From contig CP078014.1 of the NCBI GenBank assembly GCA_020544565.1, forward strand, positions 3,536,016 to 3,600,015: 64,000 nt of DNA. The letters run 5' to 3'. The translations under genes and the position numbers were made by a program. Within the stretch, counting starts at the first letter, position 1. Each line of letters opens with the position of its first letter. Below the pieces are notes generated by a model that did no database searches, was not told the DNA's origin, and saw nothing but the letters and a program-made list of their open reading frames with translations. Source of the stretch: Bradyrhizobiaceae bacterium (lineage in GTDB: Bacteria > Pseudomonadota > Alphaproteobacteria > Rhizobiales > Xanthobacteraceae). Shown piece after piece: positions 15,748 to 24,596 of the stretch.

Positions 15748-17778
15748 CTAGGTTATTGTGGAGGTCTTTGTAGTTGTTGCGTCGGCGTTCCGCAGTTGGC
15801 TCGACGCACCGGCTTGTGCCTTGTCGTCGTGTCCCTGTTCAACTGACTCCCGATCAGTCACGGGTCGCCTCGTATTGCAGATAGGATCGCTCAGCAGTCT
15901 CAGACCATTAAGAACAACAAGGACGGTACCGCCTTCATGGCCCAGCACGGCCAGTGGCAGCGGCAATTCAAGGAAGGCTGCGCCAGTGACCAGCAGGAGC
16001 ATCGCCCCGATGGCCAAGATTAGGTTCTGATGGATGATCGACACAGTCCGCTTCGAGAGTCGATGTGCGGCTGCCAGTCTTTCCATATCCTCGGACAACA
16101 ATGCGACGTCGGCCGCCTGAAGCGCGACTTCCGAACCAGCGGCTCCCATGGCAATGCCGACATCAGCACGCGCCAGTGCTGCGGCATCGTTTACACCATC
16201 ACCAACGAAGGCAATCTTTCTCCCCTCGGCTATCTCGCCGACAAGGCGGACTTTGTCCTGCGGCAGCATCTCGGCATAGATTTCGTCTGGCTTTAGCCCC
16301 AACGCCCTGCCTATGCGCAAGGCAACGGCCCGCCGATCGCCCGTCATCATGGCGATGGTCTTGACGCCGCTCGCCCGCAAGGCTGCGAGAGCGCCAGCCG
16401 ACGTATCGCGGAGTTTGTCGGCGACGCTGACCGCGCCAAGAATGCGTGTTTCACGCCCAAGGTAGACCACGGTCTCGGCCCCATCCTGAAACACCCGAAG
16501 CGCGTCCTGATCGAGCGATGCTCCCATCATGTCCGCCATTCGCCGGTTCCCCGCCCAAACCGGACCATCGGCATTCCGCCCGATGATGCCAGCGCTCGGG
16601 ATTGCCTTCACATCATGCACGTCATGGAGGACCAGCCCGCGGCGCGCCGCTTCACGCCGAAGCGTCTCAGCAATATGATGTTCCGAGTGGGCTTCGACAC
16701 TGGCCAAGGTGGACAGGAAAGCCGTCTCGCTGTTGCCAAGAGCGACAACCCCCGTCACCTCCGCGCGGCCCGTCGTCAATGTTCCGGTTTTGTCGAAGGC
16801 AAATATGTCGACGGCAGCCAAGGTTTCTAGCGCCGCGCCACCCTTGAAAAGCACCCCACCGCGCGCCGCCGCTGACAATGCCGACAAGATGGCGGCAGGC
16901 ACTGAAATGACGATTGCGCACGGGCTTGCTGCAACCAGCAATGTCGCCGCCCGATAAAGCGCTGTTTCCCAGTCCCGCCCAAGCCCGTAGAAAGCGCCGA
17001 GGGCGACGACCGATCCGACCAGTACCGCAATCGTATAGCGCTGACCAAACCAGGCACTGAACCGTTCCGACGGAGCCTTGGCGGCCTGCGCTTCCGTCAC
17101 CAGCGCGATCATTCGCGCGACGGTGCTCTGTTCGAGCGATTTTGTGATCTGTACCTCTAGTACGCCGTCGAGATTGACCGTCGCCTCGAATACCTTGCCA
17201 CCGGGCTCTTTGCCGACCGGCATGGATTCACCGGTGATGGTGGATTCATCCAGCGCGCCCCGTCCGCGCAGGACGGTCCCATCGGCCGGGACGCGCGCGC
17301 CGGGGCGAAGCACCACGATATCGCCGACGTCAAGCTGCGCGGCCAGCACTTCCTCCACCGCGCCTTCCACGGATTTACGAAATGCCGTTTCCGGGCGCAG
17401 CTCCATCAGCGCCTCGATCGCACGGCGAGCCCGCCCCATTGCACGCTCCTCCATGGTCGTTGACAGGCTGAACAATGTCAGCAGGACCGCGCCTTCGACC
17501 ACAGCACCAACGACCGCCGCCGCGATCGCTGCAACGATCATTAACAGGTCGATATCGAGGATATGCTCGTTCCACAGCGCCTTCAGCGCCCGCCTGCCGG
17601 CTGGGACTCCGCCCGCCAGATAAGCGAGAGCCGCTCCGATACCGATGGTGTTCACCCTTGCGTCGCCGCTCAGCAACCAGGTACCGACGAGGGCGATTAG
17701 AAGCCCCACGACAGTAGTGGAGGTAAGGACAACTGGCATACTGATCGAAAATCGCTGCACTTCGTAAGGTCTCACCAC
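15748..17778 (-). CDS. P1B-4 type heavy-metal P-type ATPase (CoaT/CtpD-like)
   Basis: 676 residues from a GTG at 17778 (an ATG at 17739 is an alternative). Actuator motif T-G-E-S (182-185), phosphorylated Asp329 in D-K-T-G-T-L, hinge G-D-G-V-N-D (526-531). The membrane metal site is S-P-C (285-287) rather than C-P-C or C-P-H, and a late helix carries H-E-G-G-T (614-618). These are the signatures of the P1B-4 group, which exports Co2+, Fe2+, Zn2+ or related ions. There is no N-terminal metal-binding (HMA) domain, also typical for that group. The last 45 residues are a hydrophilic Ser/Thr-rich tail. It is convergent with the exporter operon and seems monocistronic. Confidence 0.9.
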   Translation of the reverse strand: MVRPYEVQRFSISMPVVLTSTTVVGLLIALVGTWLLSGDARVNTIGIGAALAYLAGGVPAGRRALKALWNEHILDIDLLMIVAAIAAAVVGAVVEGAVLLTLFSLSTTMEERAMGRARRAIEALMELRPETAFRKSVEGAVEEVLAAQLDVGDIVVLRPGARVPADGTVLRGRGALDESTITGESMPVGKEPGGKVFEATVNLDGVLEVQITKSLEQSTVARMIALVTEAQAAKAPSERFSAWFGQRYTIAVLVGSVVALGAFYGLGRDWETALYRAATLLVAASPCAIVISVPAAILSALSAAARGGVLFKGGAALETLAAVDIFAFDKTGTLTTGRAEVTGVVALGNSETAFLSTLASVEAHSEHHIAETLRREAARRGLVLHDVHDVKAIPSAGIIGRNADGPVWAGNRRMADMMGASLDQDALRVFQDGAETVVYLGRETRILGAVSVADKLRDTSAGALAALRASGVKTIAMMTGDRRAVALRIGRALGLKPDEIYAEMLPQDKVRLVGEIAEGRKIAFVGDGVNDAAALARADVGIAMGAAGSEVALQAADVALLSEDMERLAAAHRLSKRTVSIIHQNLILAIGAMLLLVTGAAFLELPLPLAVLGHEGGTVLVVLNGLRLLSDPICNTRRPVTDRESVEQGHDDKAQAGASSQLRNADATTTKTSTIT

Positions 17779-17934
17779 AAAACGCTTACCAACCGATATA
17801 GCGGACCATCCTGATCATTTTAGGTTGCGATCCAGCATGTCACGGCGATCGAACTTGATCCTCCATGATTTGGGCAGGTGGAACGACTAGTTTGTGACCA
17901 AGACCGGGGAAATGCGGCGTGGAAGACTGAAATT
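17779..17934. other. Short spacer between metal ATPase and tRNA-Arg
   Basis: Promoter region of the metal ATPase (minus strand) and the 3' flank of the tRNA. No metal-responsive operator is recognisable, and no gene is seen. Confidence 0.4.
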
Positions 17935-18011
17935 TGGCGCACCCGACACGATTCGAACGTGTGGCCTCCACCTTCGGAGGGTGGCGCTCTATCCAGCTGA
18001 GCTACGGGTGC
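17935..18011 (-). tRNA. tRNA-Arg (anticodon CCG)
   Basis: 77 bases with encoded CCA. The acceptor arms GCACCCG / CGGGTGC pair perfectly with G as discriminator. The D arm (GCTC-AGCTGGATA-GAGC), the anticodon stem CCACC / GGTGG with loop CTCCGAA (anticodon CCG, codon CGG) and the T arm CACACG-TTCGAAT-CGTGT are all present. It lies at the border between the accessory region and the core-like region. Confidence 0.95.
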
Positions 18012-18257
18012 ATCGATGTTCAGATAGTGTCCGAGACTGATCGAGGTCAATCCCGAATTCAACGATCAAATCGGCTCAAATGACGCGGGCTTAAACCCTG
18101 CCAATTGTCGCCATTCGTACTCCACAACCTCCTTTGCATTTGCTTCCGTGGTGCTTCCGCGACCTCGAACGCGATATTCGTGCTTCCTTCGAGTTTTGCC
18201 AATCGCTTGGTTTCACTCGATTTTCCTTGCACTGATGTTCAGCAGAAAGAGCTTGCG
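18012..18257. other. Spacer between intact and truncated tRNA-Arg
   Basis: No gene seen. The stretch is relatively AT-rich and follows the truncated tRNA 5' half directly in its direction of transcription. It may be residual island or attachment-site DNA. Confidence 0.4.
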
Positions 18258-18302
18258 TTTGCCTTCGGAGGGCAACGCTCTATCCAGCTGAGCTACGGGT
18301 GC
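18258..18302 (-). pseudogene. 5' half of a second tRNA-Arg(CCG)
   Basis: The first 27 bases are identical to the intact tRNA at 17935-18011. The anticodon arm is TTGCC-CTCCGAA-GGCAA: same anticodon loop, but a stem that differs at several positions and still pairs. The match ends directly after the anticodon stem, and no variable loop, T arm or acceptor 3' strand follows. This is a real tRNA-Arg gene cut in two, not a simple copy of its neighbour, and may be an island attachment scar. Confidence 0.75.
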
Positions 18303-18347
18303 GTGGCCCTTCGTTTAGCTGATTGATGCCGGGCGGGCAACGGCCGG

Positions 18348-18752
18348 TTAGGCCGGGACGATGACCTTGCCGATCGGCCAAAGCGCGATTCCCGCGAGCT
18401 TGAGATGGGCCCAGGCGAACGGGATGCCGACGATGGTCACCGCCAGCACGACGGCGGTGGCGACATGGGCCAGCGCCAGCCACCATCCCGCCAGCACCAG
18501 CCAGATGAGATTGCCGATCAGGCCGAGCGGCCCGGTACCGACGTCGGAGCGGCCGAAATAGACCTCGCGCGACACCGCCTTCTGCCCGAACGGAAACAGG
18601 GTATAGGCCGCGATGCTGAACGCCGCGCGTGCCCACGGCAGGCCGATGATGGTGATGGCCATGATGACGGCGGCCACCGCCCAGCCCAGCGCCATCCAGA
18701 ATCCGCCCAGCGCGACCCAGAGAATATTGAGAAACAGCGAAACAGGGGACAT
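18348..18752 (-). CDS. YccF-family inner-membrane protein
   Basis: 134 residues with two repeats of the YccF pattern: a hydrophobic helix followed by I-T-I-I-G-L-P-W-A-R (about 33-42) and V-T-I-V-G-I-P-F-A-W-A-H-L-K-L (about 104-118). Each repeat carries the conserved G-x-P and F-P/W-P-x-G-x/K (F-P-F-G-Q-K, W-P-I-G-K). About four membrane segments are expected. The family is widespread and uncharacterised. Transcribed alone, towards the tRNA fragment. Confidence 0.85.
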   Translation of the reverse strand: MSPVSLFLNILWVALGGFWMALGWAVAAVIMAITIIGLPWARAAFSIAAYTLFPFGQKAVSREVYFGRSDVGTGPLGLIGNLIWLVLAGWWLALAHVATAVVLAVTIVGIPFAWAHLKLAGIALWPIGKVIVPA

Positions 18753-18957
18753 CGGTCTTCCACAGTGTGAATGTTCTTTACATTACCTCAAGCGCGCCGG
18801 CTCCGATAGGTCCGACCGATCCTGCCCGCCTGCCCACCCGTTCGTTCCGGCGCGGAGGAGTCGAGAGGCGGCTCCATGGCTCATGGAACTTTCCGCCACG
18901 GGTCGCGTTTAACCGGGTTGAGCAGGCCGGGAACGGGCGGCAGGCGGATTGGCGCCG

Positions 18958-20916
18958 ATGGATACCAGGATCGATCGCATTGAGACGTCCCTGACGGGAG
19001 AGGGGCGCCTGACGGGGGACGAACGCTATCGGCTTCTGGTCGAGGCGATCGGCGACTACGCCATTGTCATGCTCGATCCGGAAGGCCGGATCACAAGCTG
19101 GAATAGCGGCGCGGAGCGCTGCACCGGCTATCGCGCCGCCGAGATTATCGGCAGTTCTTTTTCGCGGTTTTACGCGGAGGACGATCGCAAGGCCGGCCTT
19201 GCCGCCCGCGCGCTCGACACCGCCGTGCGCACCGGCAAGTTCGAAAGCGAGGGCTGGCGCCTGCGCAAGGACGGCAGCCGGTTCTGGGCCCATGTGGTGA
19301 TCGATCCGATCCGCGACGAGAACGGGGTCGTCATCGGCTTCGCCAAGCTCATGCGCGACATCACCGAGCGCCGCGCCGCCGAACAGCGCCTTCGGGCCAG
19401 CGAGGAGCAGTTTCGCCTGCTGGTGCAGGGCGTGACCGATTACGCGCTCTACATGCTCAACCCCGAAGGTCGCATCAGCAGTTGGAACGCCGGCGCCGAG
19501 CGCATCAAGCAATACACCGCCGACGAGATCATCGGCCGGCATTTCTCGACATTCTACACCGCGGCCGACCGGGACAAGGGCGAGCCGCAACAGGCGCTCA
19601 AAACCGCGCGACGGGAAGGGCGCTTCGAGAAGGAAAGCTGGCGCGTGCGCAAGGACGGCACGCAGTTCTGGGCCCATGTGGTGATCGACCCGATCTACGA
19701 CGACGATGGCGCCATCATCGGCTTCGCCAAGATCACGCGCGACATCACCGAGCGGCGGCAGGCCCAGATCACCCTTGACCAGACCCGCGAGGCGCTGGCG
19801 CATTCGCAGAAGATGGACGCGATTGGGCAACTGAGCGGCGGCATCGCTCACGACTTCAACAACCTGCTGATGGTGATTCTCGGCAGTCTCGAACTCGCCA
19901 ACAAGCGCCTGCCCGACGACCCGCGGGTGAGCCCTTTGATCGCCAACGCCACCCAGGCGGCGCAGCGCGGTGCGGCGCTGACCCAGCGCATGCTGGCCTT
20001 CGCGCGCCATCAGGATCTCAATCTCCGGCCGGTGGACGTGCCGGTTCTGGTGCGCGGCATGACCGATCTGCTGCAAAGCTCGATCGGCCCGTCGATCCGC
20101 ATCGAGACCCAGTTTCCACTGCCGCTCAGTCCCGTCCATGCCGACGCCAACCAGCTCGAGATGGCGCTGCTCAACCTCGCGGTCAACGCGCGCGACGCCA
20201 TGCCGGAAGGCGGCGTGATCGTCATTGCCGCCCGCGATGTGAAAGTTGCTGCGGGATCGGTGGAGAACCTCACGGCCGGCAATTATGTCTGCCTGTCGGT
20301 GACCGATACCGGCGAAGGCATGGACCGGGCGACGCTGGCCCGCGCCATGGAGCCGTTCTTCACCACCAAGGGCGTGGGCCGCGGAACGGGGCTGGGCCTG
20401 TCCATGGTTCACGGCATGACCGGTCAGTCCGGCGGCCGCTTCGTGCTGAAAAGCCGCAAAGGCCGCGGCACCACCGCCGAGATGTGGCTGCCGGTGGCGG
20501 TGGCAAACGCGGAGGAGAGCGCTCCCGCAGCGGCGGGTGCGGATGGCGCCGCCGGCGTGCGGCCGCTGGTGGTGCTGGCGGTGGATGACGACGGCCTCGT
20601 GCTGATGAACACCGCCGTGATGCTGCAGGATCTCGGCCACGCCGTGATCGAGGCGTCGTCGGCGCGGCAGGCCCTCGACATCCTGCGGCGTGAGGAGCCG
20701 GTGGACCTGGTGATCACCGATTATGCCATGCCGCAGATGACCGGCGTGCAACTCGCCGCATCGATCAGGACGCAGTGGCCCGACATACCGGTGATCCTCG
20801 CCACCGGTTATGCCGAACTGCCGCCCGGCGCGGAGGCGGGCCTGCCGAAGCTGGCCAAGCCGTTCCGCCAGGCCGAGCTGATGCGTGCGGTCGCCGCCGC
20901 GATTCCTCCGGCCTGA
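18958..20916 (+). CDS. PAS-PAS hybrid sensor histidine kinase
   Basis: 652 residues from the ATG at 18958. Two PAS domains (about 25-135 and 150-260) are near-repeats of each other, each with S-W-N-x-G-A-E-R and F-W-A-H-V-V-I-D-P-I and ending in a PAC-like I-T-E-R-R. The histidine kinase part has His298 in G-G-I-A-H-D-F-N-N-L-L, then an ATPase domain with N-A-R-D-A-M and G-x-G-T-G-L-G-L-S-M-V. A C-terminal receiver carries Asp588 (V-I-T-D-Y-A-M-P). There is no membrane segment, so it is cytoplasmic, and no cognate regulator is adjacent. The signal is unknown: PAS cavities could bind flavin, haem or nothing. Confidence 0.9.
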   Translation: MDTRIDRIETSLTGEGRLTGDERYRLLVEAIGDYAIVMLDPEGRITSWNSGAERCTGYRAAEIIGSSFSRFYAEDDRKAGLAARALDTAVRTGKFESEGWRLRKDGSRFWAHVVIDPIRDENGVVIGFAKLMRDITERRAAEQRLRASEEQFRLLVQGVTDYALYMLNPEGRISSWNAGAERIKQYTADEIIGRHFSTFYTAADRDKGEPQQALKTARREGRFEKESWRVRKDGTQFWAHVVIDPIYDDDGAIIGFAKITRDITERRQAQITLDQTREALAHSQKMDAIGQLSGGIAHDFNNLLMVILGSLELANKRLPDDPRVSPLIANATQAAQRGAALTQRMLAFARHQDLNLRPVDVPVLVRGMTDLLQSSIGPSIRIETQFPLPLSPVHADANQLEMALLNLAVNARDAMPEGGVIVIAARDVKVAAGSVENLTAGNYVCLSVTDTGEGMDRATLARAMEPFFTTKGVGRGTGLGLSMVHGMTGQSGGRFVLKSRKGRGTTAEMWLPVAVANAEESAPAAAGADGAAGVRPLVVLAVDDDGLVLMNTAVMLQDLGHAVIEASSARQALDILRREEPVDLVITDYAMPQMTGVQLAASIRTQWPDIPVILATGYAELPPGAEAGLPKLAKPFRQAELMRAVAAAIPPA

Positions 20917-20925
20917 CCGCGTCGC

Positions 20926-21600
20926 TCAGTCGAGCCCGCCGTTGAGGAACGGATTGGTGAGACGCTCCTGGCCGAAGCTCGATCCCGGGCCGTGACCGCA
21001 GATGAAGCCGATATCGTCGCCGAGCGGCAGCAGCTTGTCGGTGATGGAGCGGATCAGCGCGGCATGGTCGCCGCCGGGCAGATCGGTGCGCCCGACGGAG
21101 CCGCTGAACAGCACGTCGCCAACCACCGCGAAGCGCATCGCGTCGTTGAAGAGCACCACGCTGCCGGGAGAATGGCCGGGGCAGTGATAGACCGCAAAGG
21201 TCAGTTCGCCGATTTGAACCGTGTCGCCTTCGGCGAGCCAGCGGTCGGGCGCGAAATTGCGCACCCCCGTCATGCCGAAATTCGCGCCGCTGGCGACGAC
21301 GTTGTCGAGCAGGAATTTGTCGGCGATGTGCGGGCCTTCGATCGGCACCTTGAGTTCGTCGCGCAGCTCGGCCGCGCCGCCGACATGGTCGATATGGCCG
21401 TGGGTCAACCAGATGCGATCCACGGTCACATTGGCCTGGCGGATGGCGGCGAGAATCTGCGGCACGTCGCCGCCGGGATCGATCACCACGGCGCGTTTGG
21501 TGGCTTCGCACCACAACAGCGTGCAGTTCTGCTGGAATGGGGTGACCGGCACGATCATGGCGCCGGCCTTCGCGGTCGAGGTCTGGGCTTGCTCTGTCAT
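20926..21600 (-). CDS. Metallo-beta-lactamase-fold hydrolase (glyoxalase II-like)
   Basis: 224 residues. The metal-binding motif L-T-H-G-H-I-D-H-V-G-G is complete (HxHxDH), followed by G-H-S-P-G-S-V for the next ligand, a late Asp in A-V-V-G-D-V-L-F and a C-terminal H (I-C-G-H-G-P-G). The length and loop pattern resemble glyoxalase II-like YcbL proteins, which hydrolyse thioesters. It is convergent with the hybrid kinase gene (10 bases apart) and divergent from mmcB. Confidence 0.88.
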   Translation of the reverse strand: MTEQAQTSTAKAGAMIVPVTPFQQNCTLLWCEATKRAVVIDPGGDVPQILAAIRQANVTVDRIWLTHGHIDHVGGAAELRDELKVPIEGPHIADKFLLDNVVASGANFGMTGVRNFAPDRWLAEGDTVQIGELTFAVYHCPGHSPGSVVLFNDAMRFAVVGDVLFSGSVGRTDLPGGDHAALIRSITDKLLPLGDDIGFICGHGPGSSFGQERLTNPFLNGGLD

Positions 21601-21742
21601 GGCCGCACAATGCCGATTTTTGGCGCAACGCCAAGCCGGTTGCGGGATTTTATTTGCGGCGGGAAGCGGCCGGGTTCCGCTCCGGGACCCGCAAATTCAG
21701 GGGCTGAGACCGTGCAGCGTCTCTGCTAGTCTCCGCGGAATC

Positions 21743-22234
21743 ATGGTCGCCGTTGTTTCCTTTACCGATCCGGGCCTGCCGCCGGACCGCCGCCAGTCCG
21801 ACACCGCGCTGGCGGTGGCGCGCGGCACCGCGCGATTCCTGCGCGCGCTCGGCTTCGCCTGCGTCAGCGAACTGACGCTGCCGTCCGGCCGCCGCGCCGA
21901 TCTGGTGGCCATGAATGCGCGCGGCGAATTGTGGATCGTCGAGATCAAGTCGTCGGTGGAAGATCTGCGCGCCGATCACAAATGGCAGGACTATCGCCTG
22001 CATTGCGACCGGTTGTTCTTTGCTTTTCCGCAGGACATGCCGTGCGAGTTGTTTCCGCCCGACGCCGGGCTGATCGTCGCCGACGCCTACGGCGCGCACC
22101 TGCACTGCGACGCGCCCGAGCACCGCCTGCCGGCGGCGACGCGCAAGGCGATGATCGTGAGTTTCGGATTGCTGGCAGCGCGGCGCGTCAACCGGCTCGC
22201 CGATCCGCAGGGACACGGCGACATCGAGGGATAG
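21743..22234 (+). CDS. mmcB: MmcB-family DNA repair protein
   Basis: 163 residues from the ATG at 21743. The conserved core G-R-R-A-D-L-V-A-x-N-x-x-G-E-L-W-I-V-E-I-K-S-S-x-x-D-L-R-A-D-x-K-W-x-D-Y is a PD-(D/E)xK-like nuclease layout (Asp, then E-I-K). MmcB of Caulobacter is an SOS-linked protein that helps survival of mitomycin C damage. I do not see a clean GTTC-N7-GTTC LexA site upstream, so SOS control here is open. Confidence 0.85.
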   Translation: MVAVVSFTDPGLPPDRRQSDTALAVARGTARFLRALGFACVSELTLPSGRRADLVAMNARGELWIVEIKSSVEDLRADHKWQDYRLHCDRLFFAFPQDMPCELFPPDAGLIVADAYGAHLHCDAPEHRLPAATRKAMIVSFGLLAARRVNRLADPQGHGDIEG

Positions 22235-22252
22235 CGACGCGGGGCGCGGCTC

Positions 22253-22807
22253 TCAGCGCGGGGCGCGCTTGGCCAGAATGCGCTGCAGGGTGCGGCGATG
22301 CATGTTAAGCCGCCGTGCGGTCTCGGAGACATTGCGGTTGCACATCTCGTAGATGCGCTGGATGTGCTCCCAGCGCACCCGGTCCGCCGACATCGGGTTC
22401 TCGGGAAGCTGCGACGCCTCGGTGCCGCCGGCGAGCAAGGCCGCCACCACGTCGTCGGCATCGGCCGGCTTCGACAGATAATCGACTGCGCCGAGTTTGA
22501 CAGCGGTGACGGCGGTGGCGATGTTGCCATAGCCGGTCAGCACGATGGCGCGGGCCTCGGGCCGCTGCTGCTTCAGCGCCGACACCACATCGAGACCGTT
22601 GCCGCTGCCGAGCCGCAGATCGACCACCGCAAAGGCGGGCGGCGCTTTCTCGATCTGGCTCAGGCCATCGGAGACATTGTCGCATGCGGTCACCGTGAAG
22701 CCACGGGTCTCCATGGCGCGCGCCAGCCGTTCGAGAAACGGCTTGTCGTCCTCGACGATCAGCAGCGAACGGTCAGCGGCTTCGGTCAACTCGGTGGCTG
22801 CGGTCAC
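22253..22807 (-). CDS. regR: Redox response regulator RegR/ActR (PrrA, RegA family)
   Basis: 184 residues. Receiver with acidic pocket E19-D20-D21, phospho-acceptor Asp63 (A-V-V-D-L-R-L-G) and K-P near 113, then a short linker and a Fis-type helix-turn-helix (V-S-E-T-A-R-R-L-N-M-H-R-R-T-L-Q-R-I-L). The domain order and this HTH are the signature of the RegA/PrrA/ActR/RegR global redox regulators controlling respiration, carbon fixation and nitrogen fixation genes in Alphaproteobacteria. The cognate kinase gene lies 225 bases upstream on the same strand. A GCGRC-N5-GYCGC-type site lies 90 bases ahead of the start. Confidence 0.93.
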   Translation of the reverse strand: MTAATELTEAADRSLLIVEDDKPFLERLARAMETRGFTVTACDNVSDGLSQIEKAPPAFAVVDLRLGSGNGLDVVSALKQQRPEARAIVLTGYGNIATAVTAVKLGAVDYLSKPADADDVVAALLAGGTEASQLPENPMSADRVRWEHIQRIYEMCNRNVSETARRLNMHRRTLQRILAKRAPR

Positions 22808-22896
22808 GGTCTAATGCCTCCTGGTGTGTCATTACCGATATGGCGGGACAATCTGGCACTGCCAAGGCCAAACCGGCTGATTGGCGGCCAAAAGTC

Positions 22897-22911
22897 GCGA
22901 CATGGTGCCGC
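22897..22911 (-). promoter_or_regulatory. Candidate RegA/PrrA-type site before regR
   Basis: Read on the minus strand it is GCGGC-ACCAT-GTCGC, the imperfect palindrome described for PrrA/RegA binding with a 5-base gap. It lies between regS and regR, about 90 bases upstream of regR, and could mean autoregulation. Such GC-rich words occur by chance in this genome. Confidence 0.35.
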
Positions 22912-22917
22912 GCTGGG

Positions 22918-22981
22918 GCATGATCCCGAACAGCGGGAACCGGTTTGCGCTTCGCGGCCCTTCAGGTCGAACAGATCATGC
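22918..22981. repeat. Dispersed palindromic repeat between regS and regR
   Basis: A 64-base unit bounded by perfect 8-base inverted ends (GCATGATC / GATCATGC) with an internal GGGAACCGGTTT. This resembles the short intergenic palindromic repeats found in many copies in Bradyrhizobium-type genomes. No coding content. Confidence 0.6.
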
Positions 22982-23032
22982 TCAAACAAAAAGATAAATG
23001 ACGGATCTGATGCAACGCTGGTGAAGCCGCTC

Positions 23033-24364
23033 CTAGGACAGCGCCGCGGACAGCACCTCGGTGGTCTCGAAGGCACTGCGCGGCCAGACGATGGAGACGA
23101 CGGCGCCATGATCCGGAAACGTCCGGTTGGTGAAGGACACTTTCGCGCCGGTCCGCTCCAGCAAGGTGCGGGCGATGAAGACGCCAAGCCCGAGCCCGCC
23201 GTGCCTGTCCTGCCCCTCCACGTTGCGCCGCCGCGTCAGGTAGGGTTCGCCGATCCGCTTGAGGATGTCGGGTGCGATGCCCGGCCCGTCGTCGGAGATC
23301 ACGATCTCCACCCGTTCGGCGTTCCACCAGGCGTTGACCTCGACGCGCTCGCGGGCGAAGTCCACGGCGTTTTCAAGGATATTGCCGACGCCGTAGAGAA
23401 TGGCGGGATTGCGCATCCCCACCGGCTCCGGCGTCTGCGCCAGCGCGATCCGCACCGCGATGGCGATGCCGAAATCGCGGTGCGGCGCGACCGCCTCCTC
23501 GATCAGCATCGACAGCGGCATGCGGTCGAACGGCGCGCCCTCCGAGGACAGCTGGGTGATCTTGGCGAGGATCTCGCGGCAGCGCTGCGCCTGCTCGCGC
23601 AACGTCTTCAGGTCGTGGCGCGCGGTGTCGTCGAGGCCGCTGGCCTGACCGGCGGCTTCGAGTTCGCGCGAGATCAGGAAGATGGTGGACAGCGGGGTGC
23701 CGAGTTCGTGGGCGGCGGCGGCGGCGAGGCCGTCGATCTGGGTCAGGTGCTGCTCGCGGGTCAGCACAAGTTCGGTGGCCGCCAGCGCGTCGGACAGCTT
23801 GCGCGCCTCCTCAGTGACTTGAAAGGCATAGAGGCTGGTGACGCCGATGGCGAGCACGATGGAAAGCCAGACGCCGGTCATGTAGGTCTTGGGCAGCACC
23901 AGCGGCTCCTCGCCGGCCCATGGCAGCGGCAGATGGAAGAAGCCCAGCGCCGTGGCGCACGCGGCGGCGAACAGGCCGAGACCCAGCGTCATGCGGGTCG
24001 GCAGCGCAGTGGCGGAGATCAGCACCGGCGCGAGGAAAAGAAATGAAAATGGATTCTGCAGTCCGCCGGTCAGGAACAGCAACGCGGCCAGCTCGGTGAT
24101 GTTGATGGCGAGCAGCGCCGCCGCATACGGCGGTTCCAGCCGGTACACCGGATTGACGCTCACCTGCAGCACGAGATTGAGCAGCGCCGACAGGCCGATG
24201 ATGGCGATGCAGGGCGCCACCGGCACGTCGAAATCGAGCCCCTCGGTGACGATGAAGATGGTCACGAGCTGCCCCAGCACCGCCAGCCAGCGCAGCCGCA
24301 GGATGGTGTCGAGGCGCACATAGCGCCGGGGCTGGCGAAAGTCCGAGGTGATGCGTTCGCTCAT
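23033..24364 (-). CDS. regS: Redox-sensing histidine kinase RegS/ActS (PrrB, RegB family)
   Basis: 443 residues. Six hydrophobic segments (about 25-185) include the quinone-sensing heptapeptide G-G-L-Q-N-P-F (100-106). The H-box has His219 (A-A-A-A-H-E-L-G-T-P-L-S-T-I), and Cys262 (A-Q-R-C-R-E-I-L) matches the redox-active cysteine of RegB. The C-terminal ATPase domain has N, G1 (D-D-G-P-G-I) and G2 (G-G-L-G-L-G-V-F) boxes. Both redox-sensing elements known from RegB are thus preserved. It phosphorylates RegR, encoded 225 bases downstream after a dispersed repeat. Confidence 0.93.
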   Translation of the reverse strand: MSERITSDFRQPRRYVRLDTILRLRWLAVLGQLVTIFIVTEGLDFDVPVAPCIAIIGLSALLNLVLQVSVNPVYRLEPPYAAALLAINITELAALLFLTGGLQNPFSFLFLAPVLISATALPTRMTLGLGLFAAACATALGFFHLPLPWAGEEPLVLPKTYMTGVWLSIVLAIGVTSLYAFQVTEEARKLSDALAATELVLTREQHLTQIDGLAAAAAHELGTPLSTIFLISRELEAAGQASGLDDTARHDLKTLREQAQRCREILAKITQLSSEGAPFDRMPLSMLIEEAVAPHRDFGIAIAVRIALAQTPEPVGMRNPAILYGVGNILENAVDFARERVEVNAWWNAERVEIVISDDGPGIAPDILKRIGEPYLTRRRNVEGQDRHGGLGLGVFIARTLLERTGAKVSFTNRTFPDHGAVVSIVWPRSAFETTEVLSAALS

Positions 24365-24535
24365 GCCGCCCTGTTTAACGTCCGGCCCGGCCGATCACAA
24401 ACGGCCCGTCGACGCGGCCGCCGGCGGGCGTTCGGCGACATCGTCATTCCCGCAATGCGGAAATTGCGAGGATAAAACGCCTTGCTGCGCCCGGTTCCCA
24501 TCCCATCTTTTCTATCTGACTGGCTTTTTGACGGA

Positions 24536-24564
24536 TTGACGACCTGCCGCGGTACCGACACAAT
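24536..24564 (+). promoter_or_regulatory. Possible sigma70-type promoter of phaZ
   Basis: TTGACG (24536-24541), 17 bases, CACAAT (24559-24564), 33 bases before the phaZ start. The -35 is good, the -10 fair. No FNR/FixK-type box is visible in this spacer. Confidence 0.35.
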
Positions 24565-24596
24565 GTTGCGACGCGAAACCGGATCGAGGAATTATC

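Noticed and set aside
21601..21742. LexA box before mmcB
   Set aside because: No GTTC-N7-GTTC; the nearest word, GAAG-N7-GTTC, misses the first half-site.
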